Shown one piece after another: positions 15,808 to 24,437 of a DNA stretch of 38,414 bases; the first letter of the stretch is position 1, and each line of letters begins with the position of its first letter. A program made the position numbers and the translations under genes. The stretch is from a bacterium (GTDB lineage: Bacteria; Campylobacterota; Campylobacteria; Campylobacterales; Sulfurimonadaceae). The DNA lies in the NCBI GenBank assembly GCA_018824305.1, contig JAHJGM010000060.1, forward strand, positions 1 through 38,414, written 5' to 3'. A model generated the notes under the pieces. That model ran no database searches. It was not told where the DNA came from and worked only from the letters and a program-made list of their open reading frames with translations.

Positions 15808-18800
15808 TGTTTTCTAAATTTTTTATAAATAGACCGATATTTTCAGCGGTTTTATCCATTGTGATCTTAATCGGTGGTTTTATTGCTATAAAATCACTTC
15901 CGGTGCAGGCATATCCAAGTGTTGTACCTGTTCAGATCAATGTTTCCGCGACATATCCCGGTGCAGATGCGCAGACTATGTCAAAAACAGTTGCAGCTCC
16001 GCTGGAAGAAGCGATAAACGGTGTCGATAACATGATATATATGACATCGACGGCTTCACCGAGCGGAACGGTCTCTATAAGCGTGCTCTTTAAAATAGGG
16101 ACCGATCCCGATCAGGCAAACGTCGATGTCAACAACCGTGTTCAGTTAGCGCTCAGTAAGCTCCCACAATCGGTTCGCGATCAGGGGATCAGTGTGCGTA
16201 AACGCTCACCCGATATGCTTAAAGTTCTAGCATTCACCTCTGAGGGGAAAAAGCATGACACTATCTATCTTTCAAACTATGTTCTGGTCAATGTTCTAGA
16301 TGATATCAAGCGTATTCCGGGAGTCGGAGATGCCTATATATTCGGTAATCAGGATTATTCTATCCGTGTTTGGCTGAATCCCGATAGACTGGCAAATTAT
16401 AAACTGACCGTTACAGACGTAGTAAATGCAATAAAAAGTCAAAATGACCAATATTCAGCAGGTCAACTGGGGCAAGAACCTACAACCGACCATCCTGTGT
16501 ATACCTACACGGTTCGTGCGCAAGGAAGGCTGAAAAATGCTGAAGAGTTTTCAAACATATTGTTAAAATCAAACAGTGACGGGTCCTCTTTGAAGCTTAA
16601 AGATGTCGCACGTGTCGAGCTTGGTTCTGAGTCATACTATTTTAAAGCAAAATACAACAAAGAGCCTATGATACCTATTGGTGTATTCCTTGCACCGGGA
16701 GCTAACGCTTTAGAGGTCTCTGCCGCGCTTGACAAGACGATGGAAGAGTTGACTAAAAACTTCCCTTCGGATATCAAAGTAAGCGTGCCGTATGATCCGA
16801 CTGAGTTTGTAAAGCAGTCGATAGAAGAGGTCGTGTTTACACTGGGCCTTTCTATTTTGCTGGTTGTTTTTATTATGTACCTGTTTTTAGGTAACGTAAG
16901 AGCGACGATCATTCCTGTGCTTGCGATTCCGGTTGCGATTATCGGGACTTTTGCAGGGTTTTACGCGGCAGGATTTTCGATCAATCTGCTTACACTCTTT
17001 GGACTTACTCTTGCCATCGGGCTTGTCGTGGATGATGCTATCGTCGTTATCGAGAACGTCGAGAGGATACTCAAAGAGAACAAAGATATGAGTGTCAAAG
17101 AAGCGACCATAAAAGCTATGAGTGAGATCACGGGGCCCGTAATCGCAATCGTCTTGGTGCTTTCGGCAGTTTTTATTCCTGCGTCGTTCATGGGCGGGTT
17201 CAGCGGAAAGCTTTATCAGCAATTCGCAATTACTATAGTCATGTCTGTGAGTATTTCCGGTTTAGTCGCATTGACATTGACACCTTCACTGTGTGCACTG
17301 TTCTTAAAACATGAAGAACCGACACCGTTTTGGCCTATACGCAAATTTCATCAGATATTTGACATGGCAACGGTCAGTTTTACAAATGGCGTCAAGCGTG
17401 TCATAAAACTTTCGATCATCAATCTGCTATTGTTTGCAGGGATGATCGGTGTTGCGTATATGTTGATGTTAAGACTTCCAAGCGGACTGGTACCGGGTGA
17501 AGACCAAGGTGTTATCATGGTTATTCAAAATATGATGCCGGGTGCTTCTTTGGAGCGAACACAGGCGGTGACGGACGAGGTAAACAATCAGCTCTTAGCA
17601 GATCCGCATGTCACAAAATCAGCAGGACTTTCGGGTCTTGATATCACGACATTTGCTTATAAGACTGATGCTGGGATCTCATTTGTACATCTTACGGACT
17701 GGAGCGAGCGTCGCGGCAGTGAACTGGAAGCTTCAACGATAGCTAACAGATATATGGGCAAATTTTCTCAAAACAAAGAGGCATTTCTGTTTGCAGTAAC
17801 TCCACCGCCGATTCGCGGGATGAGTACGACTGGCGGATTTGAGATGTATGTGCAAGACCGTACGGGTGCAGATATAGAAAAGATGAACGGATATATTCAA
17901 GAGATAGTACAAAAAGCGAACCAACGTCCACAATTGATGGGTGTTCGTACGACATTAAACACGAACGTACCGCAGTATATGATAAATGTAGATGAGACAA
18001 AAGCAAAAGCATTGGGTGTGACTGTAGCAGATATTTTTACGACACTGCAAGCGTCAATGGGTACTACTTATGTCAATGACTTTAACCTTTTTGGTCGTAC
18101 TTACCATGTAAACCTGCAGGCTGATACCGATTATCGTGAAGGTTTAAACAGTTACGATAATATATTTGTAAAATCATCCAACGGCAGTTTGATCCCGATA
18201 AGTACACTGGTCGATATAAAACGCATCGTAGGACCGAGCGTTATCCAACGTTTTAACATGTTTGATGCTGCAAGTATATCGGGACAAGCAAAACCTGGAT
18301 ACAGTTCCGGTGATGCGCTCAAAGCGATAGAAGAGGTCGCAAAATCCGTACTTCCCGAGGGCTACACAATCAGTTGGGCAGGAACATCGTACCAAGAGAA
18401 AAAACTAGAACAAAGCGGTAATATGGCATTTGTCTATGCTATTCTTTTCGTATTTTTAATACTTGCGGCTCTTTATGAGAGCTGGAGTATTCCGTTTGCG
18501 GTTATCTTGGCTATACCGTTTGCATTTTTCGGTGCAGTGCTGGGGCTTTGGTTACGAGGTATGGAAGCCGATATTTACTACCAAGTCGGTCTTATCACCC
18601 TTGTCGGGCTTTCAGCAAAAAATGCCATCTTGATGGTAGAGTTTGCAATGCAAAAACTTCATGCAGGGCATTCACTTTTAGAAGCGACCATAGAGGGTGC
18701 AAAGATACGTTTTAGACCAATCGTTATGACCTCGTTTGCGTTCATTATGGGTGCACTTCCTTTGGCTCTTTCTATCGGTGCGGGCGCAAACAGCCGTCAC

Positions 18801-18935
18801 ATCATCGGTACGACGGTCGTGGGCGGGATGATCGCACTTACGATGCTAGGTATATTTTTTGTTCCGTTGTTTTACTACCTCATTATGAGTGCTAAAGCAA
18901 AATTTTTTAGTAAAGGAGAGGTAGATGCGCATTAA
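15804..18935 (+). CDS. RND multidrug efflux permease (HAE1/AcrB type)
   Basis: The 1043-aa inner-membrane proton/drug antiporter has the AcrB architecture: N-terminal F-F-I-N-R-P-I-F, the first porter domain, and TM helix 4 with proton-relay Asp410/Asp411 (GLVVDDAIVVIENVER). The loop with G-F-S-G-K-L-Y-Q-Q-F-A and the second porter half follow, and the C-terminal half ends with G-x-x-x-K-N-A-I-L-M-V-E-F-A. Length is typical of HAE1 pumps. It acts as a trimer with the adaptor and the TolC-like channel on either side. ATG 15804 is followed by a second ATG; either could be used. Confidence 0.95.
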   Translation: MMFSKFFINRPIFSAVLSIVILIGGFIAIKSLPVQAYPSVVPVQINVSATYPGADAQTMSKTVAAPLEEAINGVDNMIYMTSTASPSGTVSISVLFKIGTDPDQANVDVNNRVQLALSKLPQSVRDQGISVRKRSPDMLKVLAFTSEGKKHDTIYLSNYVLVNVLDDIKRIPGVGDAYIFGNQDYSIRVWLNPDRLANYKLTVTDVVNAIKSQNDQYSAGQLGQEPTTDHPVYTYTVRAQGRLKNAEEFSNILLKSNSDGSSLKLKDVARVELGSESYYFKAKYNKEPMIPIGVFLAPGANALEVSAALDKTMEELTKNFPSDIKVSVPYDPTEFVKQSIEEVVFTLGLSILLVVFIMYLFLGNVRATIIPVLAIPVAIIGTFAGFYAAGFSINLLTLFGLTLAIGLVVDDAIVVIENVERILKENKDMSVKEATIKAMSEITGPVIAIVLVLSAVFIPASFMGGFSGKLYQQFAITIVMSVSISGLVALTLTPSLCALFLKHEEPTPFWPIRKFHQIFDMATVSFTNGVKRVIKLSIINLLLFAGMIGVAYMLMLRLPSGLVPGEDQGVIMVIQNMMPGASLERTQAVTDEVNNQLLADPHVTKSAGLSGLDITTFAYKTDAGISFVHLTDWSERRGSELEASTIANRYMGKFSQNKEAFLFAVTPPPIRGMSTTGGFEMYVQDRTGADIEKMNGYIQEIVQKANQRPQLMGVRTTLNTNVPQYMINVDETKAKALGVTVADIFTTLQASMGTTYVNDFNLFGRTYHVNLQADTDYREGLNSYDNIFVKSSNGSLIPISTLVDIKRIVGPSVIQRFNMFDAASISGQAKPGYSSGDALKAIEEVAKSVLPEGYTISWAGTSYQEKKLEQSGNMAFVYAILFVFLILAALYESWSIPFAVILAIPFAFFGAVLGLWLRGMEADIYYQVGLITLVGLSAKNAILMVEFAMQKLHAGHSLLEATIEGAKIRFRPIVMTSFAFIMGALPLALSIGAGANSRHIIGTTVVGGMIALTMLGIFFVPLFYYLIMSAKAKFFSKGEVDAH

Positions 18936-20355
18936 AACCCTACTGGTCTTAGAGGTAGCGATGCTACTTTTTGCAGGTTGTTCTTTGGCGCCTGACACAA
19001 AAACTCCTAAGGTGGACTTGCCTGTATCGTTTGAGAAGGCAGCAGATAAAAATTCGACTGTCGATGTTACATGGTGGAAGAATTTTAAAGATGAGAATCT
19101 TAATATTCTTATCGATGAGGCATTGAAAAACAATGACGATCTAAAGTTAGCAATCGTCAATGTCCAAAAAGCGCGTGCACAGTACGGAATAAGTGAAGCA
19201 GACATGTACCCGCAAATCGATCTGGATTCATCTGCTACGCGTCAAAAAACGAGTACGAATACATATTCTGGAAATTATGGAGGAACTTACAATAATTTTG
19301 AAGTTTCCGCATCCGTAGCGTATGAGCTAGATTTTTGGGCTAAAGCATTAAATCAAAGAGGTGCGAATATGTCGTACCTTCTCTCATCTGATGCTGATAA
19401 AGAGGCGTTGCGTATCTCTATAATAGTCGATGTGGCGACATATTATTTTAATCTGATCTCTATCAACGAGCAGCTGAGTATCGCAAAAGAGAGTGCAAAA
19501 AGTTATGATGAGACTTTGCAATACAGACAGATGCAGTTAAAACACGGAGTTGTCGATGAGCTGATCGTGGCAGAGGCAAAAGCAGCAGTCGCAAGCGCTT
19601 ATACAACAGTACAAACTTTAGAAGGAAGCAAAATAAAGATACAAAGTGCTTTGTCATTACTACTCGGACGCAGTCCAAAAGAGATATTCGATAACGTCTT
19701 GATCTCTTCAAACACGCTTCCTGAATCGATCGAGATCCCGGCCGGACTGCCTGCTGCACTTTTACAAAATCGTCCCGATATTAAAGCCGCAGAGGAAACC
19801 ATAAGAGCAAAAACTGCGCTTATCGGGGTTGCAAAAGCGGCTTATTTTCCAAGTATAAGCCTGACGGGAAATTTTGGCTATCAGAGTCAAAATCTTGATA
19901 GTCTGGTGGGAAGCAGCTCTGAAATATGGGGTTTTGGACCAAGTCTGAATATACCGATTTTTGATTTTGGAAGAATCAAAGCGGCAGTAAAAGTAAGCAA
20001 AGCTGAAGAAAAAGCCGCACTCATCACTTATGATAAAGTAGTCAAAACAGCATATAAAGAGGTATATGATTCGCTTGGGACGATCCGTATCTCCAAGTTG
20101 AAGCGTGATTCTGTCTCTCAAGAGGTAGATGCTTATAATCAGGCATATATGCTTGCGAGCAAAAAGTTTGAAAGAGGAACGGCGAGTTACCTTGACGTAC
20201 TGTTGGCTCAGGAGGGGTTATTAAATGCCAAACTTTCCGGTGTCAGCGCTAATGCACAACTTTTAATAGATGAAGTCACACTCTATAAATCACTTGGCGG
20301 CGGTTGGAGCCCTCAGTATGATGCTAATATTACAAAAGATGATGAAGAAGAATGA
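18925..20355 (+). CDS. TolC-like outer-membrane efflux lipoprotein (NodT family)
   Basis: The 476-aa outer-membrane channel of the tripartite pump has a signal peptide ending in a lipobox (LLFAGC, Cys19), so it is lipid-anchored in the outer membrane. Mature features are V-T-W-W-K-N-F-K-D-E-N-L, long alpha-helical repeats that build the periplasmic tunnel, the central N-R-P-D-I-K-A-A-E motif and the second repeat with F-D-F-G-R-I-K-A-A. It starts inside the end of the permease gene with aggagagg before the ATG. Its stop overlaps the HPP start. Confidence 0.93.
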   Translation: MRIKTLLVLEVAMLLFAGCSLAPDTKTPKVDLPVSFEKAADKNSTVDVTWWKNFKDENLNILIDEALKNNDDLKLAIVNVQKARAQYGISEADMYPQIDLDSSATRQKTSTNTYSGNYGGTYNNFEVSASVAYELDFWAKALNQRGANMSYLLSSDADKEALRISIIVDVATYYFNLISINEQLSIAKESAKSYDETLQYRQMQLKHGVVDELIVAEAKAAVASAYTTVQTLEGSKIKIQSALSLLLGRSPKEIFDNVLISSNTLPESIEIPAGLPAALLQNRPDIKAAEETIRAKTALIGVAKAAYFPSISLTGNFGYQSQNLDSLVGSSSEIWGFGPSLNIPIFDFGRIKAAVKVSKAEEKAALITYDKVVKTAYKEVYDSLGTIRISKLKRDSVSQEVDAYNQAYMLASKKFERGTASYLDVLLAQEGLLNAKLSGVSANAQLLIDEVTLYKSLGGGWSPQYDANITKDDEEE

Positions 20356-20900
20356 AGCTGTTTTTTAAAAGGATGAAAGGCGGAGAAGAATCTCCGCCGA
20401 GAAAACATTTTAGTAAGATAGCATGGTCATGGTTGGGCGCGTTTATCGGAATATATCTCGTTTCGATAATGAGCCGTCTGACGCATCTTGATCTTCTCAA
20501 CAGTATGTTCTTAGTCGGCTCTTTTGGAGCCTCTGCCGTACTTATCTACGGCGCTCCGCAGACGGAGTTCTCTCAGCCTCGCAATCTTCTTGGAGGCCAT
20601 ATTATCTCTGCTATTATCGGTGTGAGTATTTATAAATATCTCTCTTTAGATATAGCTGTTTTAGGGGCACTCGCAGTCTCGCTTTCTATTGTCGCGATGC
20701 ATTATACTCGAACTCTTCACCCTCCAGGGGGTGCTACGGCATTAATCGCTGTTATAGGAAGTGCACAGGTACATAGTAAAGGTTATATGTTTGTACTCTC
20801 ACCGATCGCAACGGGAGCTTTTATCTTACTCGTAGTCGCTCTTTTTGTAAACAATCTTTCTGCTAATCCAAAGAGACATTATCCAAGATACTGGCTATAA
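20352..20900 (+). CDS. HPP family membrane protein
   Basis: The 182-aa protein has a basic N-terminus and about four or five transmembrane helices. It contains the family motif H-P-P-G-G-A-T-A (about residues 122-129) and an N-terminal F-G-A-S-A-V-L-I-Y-G motif. A plant HPP protein has been reported as a nitrite transporter, but bacterial roles are mostly unknown. Its ATG overlaps the TolC-gene stop, so it is translated as the last member of the marR-RND operon. This coupling suggests a link with efflux or with the stress that induces it. Confidence 0.88.
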   Translation: MKLFFKRMKGGEESPPRKHFSKIAWSWLGAFIGIYLVSIMSRLTHLDLLNSMFLVGSFGASAVLIYGAPQTEFSQPRNLLGGHIISAIIGVSIYKYLSLDIAVLGALAVSLSIVAMHYTRTLHPPGGATALIAVIGSAQVHSKGYMFVLSPIATGAFILLVVALFVNNLSANPKRHYPRYWL

Positions 20901-20936
20901 AAAAGTAAAATTGAATTTGCATTAAGTCATTTTCGC

Positions 20937-20942
20937 TAAAAT
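20937..20942 (+). promoter_or_regulatory. metX -10 box
   Basis: TAAAAT in tttcgctaaaat (20931-20942), 29 bp before the metX start. It matches the TTTCGnTAnAAT pattern seen at 133, 803 and 2797. Confidence 0.45.
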
Positions 20943-20971
20943 AACATAATTATTTTTGGAGAGCGTAGAAA

Positions 20972-22084
20972 TTGTCATTAAACCTGCAGACACACACAGA
21001 ACATTTTACCAATCCGCTTTACCTTGAAAGCGGGCGTATTTTAGAGCCTTATGATATCACTTACGAGACATACGGGACTTTAAACGACGATAAAAGCAAT
21101 GTGGTCGTCATCTGTCATGCACTGACAGGTTCGCACCACGCGGCAGGTATTTATGAGGGTGAGAACAAACCCGGTTGGTGGGACGGTTTTATCGGTCCGA
21201 ACAAAGCAGTAGACACCAATAAATACTTCGTCATCTGTACAAATGTCATAGGCAGCTGTTTTGGTTCTACGGGTCCGATGTCATATATGTTTCCTCAGCA
21301 CGAACCTTACCGCTACAAATTCCCTGTCGTCTCTATAAAAGATATGGTAAAAGCGCAACGTATTCTTTTTGACAGACTCGGCATCCATGGAGTGGAAGCT
21401 ATTATAGGCGGTTCCATGGGCGGAATGCAGGCTTTGCAGTTTGCGATCAGTTTTCCAAATTTTTCAAAAAAGATCATCTCGATGGCAGCTACTTATGCAA
21501 CGCAGCCGTGGGCGATAGCTTTTAATAAAGTGGCAAGCGAGGCGATACTCAAAGACCCGAATTTTAAAGATGGATATTATAATCCTAAAGATATCAAAGA
21601 AAACGGTCTTAGCGGGATGGCTATAGGTCGTATGGCCGGACATATCAGCTTTTTGTCACACCATTCTATGGCTGAAAAATTTGGTCGTGAGTATAAGAGA
21701 AACGACGGTCTTTTCGAGCTTTTCGGTAAGTTTCAGGTGGAGTCGTATCTTGAATACAACGGAAATAATTTTACGAAATGGTTTGATCCGCTTACATATC
21801 TTTATATCACAAAAGCGATCAATATTTACGATCTGGCTCGCGGATATGATTCACTCGAAGAAGCTCTGAAAAATATCAATGCAGAACTTCATCTTTTAGG
21901 GTTTAAAAGCGATATACTGTTTTTAAGTGAAGAGATGAAGACAATAGGCGATACTTTAAAAAGTATAGGTAACACAAATCATAATTATCTTGAAGTCGAC
22001 AGTGATTACGGTCATGATGCTTTTTTGGTCGAATTAAATAAATTTGATTTCTATGTGAAAGAGGTGTTAGATGGCAAAAAGTGA
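20972..22084 (+). CDS. metX: Homoserine O-acetyltransferase
   Basis: It acetylates homoserine to give the substrate of MetY. The 370-aa alpha/beta hydrolase has the oxyanion motif H-A-L-T-G-S-H, nucleophile Ser148 in G-G-S-M-G-G-M-Q, and the late Asp and His (SDYGHDAF). The start is TTG 20972 with ggag upstream, giving the usual S-L-N-L N-terminus. The residue pattern is that of the acetyltransferase branch; members can also use succinyl-CoA, so acyl specificity is inferred. Its 3' end overlaps xseB by 14 bp. Confidence 0.95.
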   Translation: MSLNLQTHTEHFTNPLYLESGRILEPYDITYETYGTLNDDKSNVVVICHALTGSHHAAGIYEGENKPGWWDGFIGPNKAVDTNKYFVICTNVIGSCFGSTGPMSYMFPQHEPYRYKFPVVSIKDMVKAQRILFDRLGIHGVEAIIGGSMGGMQALQFAISFPNFSKKIISMAATYATQPWAIAFNKVASEAILKDPNFKDGYYNPKDIKENGLSGMAIGRMAGHISFLSHHSMAEKFGREYKRNDGLFELFGKFQVESYLEYNGNNFTKWFDPLTYLYITKAINIYDLARGYDSLEEALKNINAELHLLGFKSDILFLSEEMKTIGDTLKSIGNTNHNYLEVDSDYGHDAFLVELNKFDFYVKEVLDGKK

Positions 22085-22259
22085 TTTTGAGACAAAATTG
22101 CAAAACTCAAAGAAGATATTAGAGACTTTGATGAATCCTGAAATAACACTTGAAAACAGTGTCAAGGCTTATGAAGAGGGGATGAAAGAGCTTCAAGAAG
22201 CACAAAAACTGCTTGAAAACGCGGAGTTGAAAATTCAAGAGATAAAAATCTCAAAATGA
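22071..22259 (+). CDS. xseB: Exodeoxyribonuclease VII small subunit
   Basis: The 62-aa, mainly helical protein is typical of XseB: F-E-x-K-L near the start, E-I-T-L-E-N-S-V-K-A-Y-E-E-G-M in the middle and a charged coiled-coil end. XseB wraps around XseA to form the nuclease that degrades single-stranded DNA. xseA is not in the window. It is embedded between metX and a nitrilase-like gene with overlaps on both sides, so it is translationally coupled to both. Confidence 0.9.
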   Translation: MAKSDFETKLQNSKKILETLMNPEITLENSVKAYEEGMKELQEAQKLLENAELKIQEIKISK

Positions 22260-23044
22260 TAGCCGCGGTCTTACAGCTTCCCTCAATTGGGATGAGTTCC
22301 ACAAAACTTTACCACTATATCCGTATAGCAAATAAAAAGGGTGTCAAAGTCTTGGTTTTGGGAGAGTATCTTCTAAACTCTTTTTTTAAAGAGCTGCAGA
22401 GCATGTCTACTGCGATGATAAAAGAGCAGTCCGAACATCAGATAAAGATATTAAAAGAGCTTTCACTGACCTATAGTATGACCATCATCGCTCCTTTGGT
22501 CGTTGTGAAGAAGAAACAGCCTTATAAATGTATAGCAAAGTTTTCTCCGACATCTACTTCATACTATTATCAGCAGATACTTATCAATTATCCTCATTGG
22601 AACGAAGCAAAGTTTTTTTCAAACGAGACTACTTTTTTGAAAGCTCCTATGGTCTTTGCCGTCGATGGATTTAAGTTCGCCGTGATAAGCGGATTTGAGA
22701 TGCATGTGGACAGGCTGTGGCATTTTGCTTCACAAAAGGGTGTAGATGCTCTTATAATCCCAAGTGTCTCGACATTCGAATCTGCACAGAGATGGAAAAA
22801 TCTTGCACAGATGCGTGCTTTTACGCATAACTGTTATGTACTTCGTGCGAACAGAATAGGCGAGTTTAAAGAGGATGACTATACGTGGAAGTTTTACGGA
22901 GATTCGTTTTTGATCGATCCTAACGGTGAGGTGGTCAATGAACTCGGTAACAGTGAAGAGTTGATGATAGTCGACATGAGCCATGCAGAAGTCGTAGAAG
23001 CCAAACGCACTTGGGGCTTTAGAGATATTAACGCAAAGTATTGA
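22256..23044 (+). CDS. Nitrilase-superfamily protein lacking the catalytic Cys
   Basis: The 262-aa protein has the carbon-nitrogen hydrolase fold: catalytic Glu37 in the L-V-L-G-E motif, the strand-helix FAVISGFEMHVDRLW and the later G-V-D-A-L-I-I-P-S. In the superfamily the strand ends in I-C-[YWF]-[DE]. Aligned with human NIT2, the Cys position is Gly146 (ISGFE). The region where the catalytic Lys should lie reads Y-Y-Q-Q-I-L, suggesting Gln in its place. Two of the three catalytic residues therefore seem missing. No frameshift is seen and the gene is in a tight operon, so a pseudoenzyme or scaffold role is more likely than decay. Confidence 0.85.
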   Translation: MIAAVLQLPSIGMSSTKLYHYIRIANKKGVKVLVLGEYLLNSFFKELQSMSTAMIKEQSEHQIKILKELSLTYSMTIIAPLVVVKKKQPYKCIAKFSPTSTSYYYQQILINYPHWNEAKFFSNETTFLKAPMVFAVDGFKFAVISGFEMHVDRLWHFASQKGVDALIIPSVSTFESAQRWKNLAQMRAFTHNCYVLRANRIGEFKEDDYTWKFYGDSFLIDPNGEVVNELGNSEELMIVDMSHAEVVEAKRTWGFRDINAKY

Positions 23045-23097
23045 TCTATTCCTGATGAGGGGACTCATAATTGGACCTGATCGGAATGCTTTGATGG

Positions 23098-23103
23098 TAC
23101 AAT
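23098..23103 (+). promoter_or_regulatory. -10 box before the ThiF/MoeB-like gene
   Basis: TACAAT in tttgatggtacaat, 45 bp before ATG 23149. Between it and the gene lies ctacatgtaagga, in which the palindrome runs into the ribosome binding site. Confidence 0.45.
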
Positions 23104-23148
23104 AGACCCTTAACTAACTTAAATAATCTACATGTAAGGAATTTTGAA

Positions 23149-23820
23149 ATGATGCAATATTTTCATCGTCAAGTCCAGTTATGGGGCGAAGATGTCCAGC
23201 GCTCACTGCAAGATAAAAAGATAGTCATCATAGGGTGCGGCGGGCTTGGTTCCTCTCTTGCTTTTGCACTGGGGGCCAGTGGGATAGGCAAGATACATCT
23301 GGTTGATTTTGATGAAGTAAGTATCCATAATATCCATCGCCAAATAGCCTTTAAAGTCGGAGACGAAGGAAAAAATAAAGCCGAGGTAAATGCCAAAATC
23401 GTAAAAGAGAGATGCCCTTACGTTGATGTAGTGGCACATGAGTGTGATTTTAACGGCTTTAAAGAGAAAAATATAGAAGTCGATCTCATCATCGATGCGA
23501 CGGATAATCTGCCTACACGCGGCGAGATAAACAGCTATGCCAAAAGTGTGAGCACGCCGTGGATCTATGGAAGCGTAGAAGCATTTAACGGTCAAGTCTG
23601 TTTTTTTGAGGGGGCTTCATTTAACGATGTGTTCAAGATCACGCAAAAAACACCTGCGGGCATAGCAGCTCCCATAGTGATGCATATAGCTTCACTTCAG
23701 GCAAATCTTGCCCTGCGCTATTTAGCAGGGCTGAGTGTAAAGAAAGATTTTTTGTATTATCTGTTTTTTAATCAAGACGGAGAACTGGTCACTCAAAAAT
23801 TCTCACTGCCGACAACTTAA
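23149..23820 (+). CDS. ThiF/MoeB/HesA family adenylyltransferase (E1-like)
   Basis: The 223-aa protein has the E1-like Rossmann domain: the arginine-containing start H-R-Q-V, G-C-G-G-L-G-S-S (about residues 28-35), then D-F-D-E-V with N-I-H-R-Q, and D-A-T-D-N-L-P-T-R. Such enzymes adenylate the C-terminal Gly of ubiquitin-like sulfur carriers (ThiS, MoaD) or related substrates. The paired zinc CxxC motifs of MoeB/ThiF are not present, so its exact partner is open. ATG 23149 follows aagga. It has its own promoter-like element. Confidence 0.88.
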   Translation: MMQYFHRQVQLWGEDVQRSLQDKKIVIIGCGGLGSSLAFALGASGIGKIHLVDFDEVSIHNIHRQIAFKVGDEGKNKAEVNAKIVKERCPYVDVVAHECDFNGFKEKNIEVDLIIDATDNLPTRGEINSYAKSVSTPWIYGSVEAFNGQVCFFEGASFNDVFKITQKTPAGIAAPIVMHIASLQANLALRYLAGLSVKKDFLYYLFFNQDGELVTQKFSLPTT

Positions 23821-23853
23821 AGCAGTATGGTTTAAAAGTTGTAAATTATAAAA

Positions 23854-23937
23854 TCTCTGACGCGAAGCCGTCAAGCTTTTGAAGAAACATCGCTGATAGC
23901 GAGCGCTTCCCTTGTTTTGTAGGCATAGCGCCAGAGA
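23854..23937. repeat. 84-bp element with terminal inverted repeats
   Basis: Terminal arms tctctgacgc (23854-23863) and gcgccagaga (23928-23937) pair at nine of ten positions. Inside are further complementary pairs: gaagc (23864-23868) with gcttc (23904-23908), and tcgct (23890-23894) with agcga (23898-23902). The block is richer in G+C than its flanks and has no open reading frame. It could be a short mobile (MITE/REP-like) element or a folded RNA. Confidence 0.45.
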
Positions 23938-23965
23938 CTAAGGGGCTTTGCCTCTTAGTCGTTTT
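23936..23965 (+). terminator. Terminator after the ThiF-like gene
   Basis: gactaaggggc (23936-23946) pairs with gcctcttagtc (23950-23960), 11 bp with one G-T wobble and loop ttt, followed by gtttt. It lies between convergent genes and could serve both. Confidence 0.75.
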
Positions 23966-23967
23966 AA

Positions 23968-24381
23968 TTACAGTGAATGAATGTATACGGCTACTTTTTT
24001 GATCTCTTCATCGGACAATACTTTTGCTTGTGCAGACATGATGTTTTTCATCTCTCTGCCGTATGTTCCCTCTTTGTAACCTTGGAGTGTTTTTTCAATT
24101 TTTGCGACATCCCAGCCTTTTATGACCTGTGAAGTTCCAAGAGCTTTCTTTTCAGCACTGTTTCCGTGACAGCTTTTGCATTTACTGAAAATAGTCTCGC
24201 CGTTTACCTCGACTTTTACCACTTCCTGTACCGGTTTTACCTCGACTTTTTCCTGCTCGACATTTGTGATGACCTGTTCTATGGAAGTCGAGTTTGTACT
24301 CATGGATTCATTTTTTGTCTTATCCGAATCATTACATGCCGTAAATACTAATGATAAAACAAGTGGCAATATATATTTCAT
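23968..24381 (-). CDS. Class I c-type cytochrome lipoprotein
   Basis: The 137-aa product starts with a lipoprotein signal (L-V-F-T-A-C, Cys16). A low-complexity Glu/Val/Lys linker (about residues 17-60) leads to a monoheme domain with the C-K-S-C-H site (Cys68-His72), and a later Met (MKNIMSAQ) can be the sixth ligand. It should carry electrons in the periplasm while anchored to a membrane. I chose the ATG at 24381 because aagaaggaag precedes it and the shorter form starts directly with the signal peptide. A minus-strand TATAAT lies at plus 24406-24411. Confidence 0.88.
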   Translation of the reverse strand: MKYILPLVLSLVFTACNDSDKTKNESMSTNSTSIEQVITNVEQEKVEVKPVQEVVKVEVNGETIFSKCKSCHGNSAEKKALGTSQVIKGWDVAKIEKTLQGYKEGTYGREMKNIMSAQAKVLSDEEIKKVAVYIHSL

Positions 24382-24405
24382 TATCTTCCTTCTTTTTTGA
24401 GCCAA

Positions 24406-24411
24406 ATTATA
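24406..24411 (-). promoter_or_regulatory. Cytochrome gene -10 box
   Basis: TATAAT on the minus strand, 25 bp before the ATG at 24381, in the gap after the upstream membrane protein gene. Confidence 0.55.
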
Positions 24412-24437
24412 AATCTAATATGGTTAAAGTATAATTA

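Noticed and set aside
16637-17222. Long antisense frames within the RND permease gene
   Set aside because: They overlap the TM4 region of a clear HAE1 pump and encode nothing recognisable.
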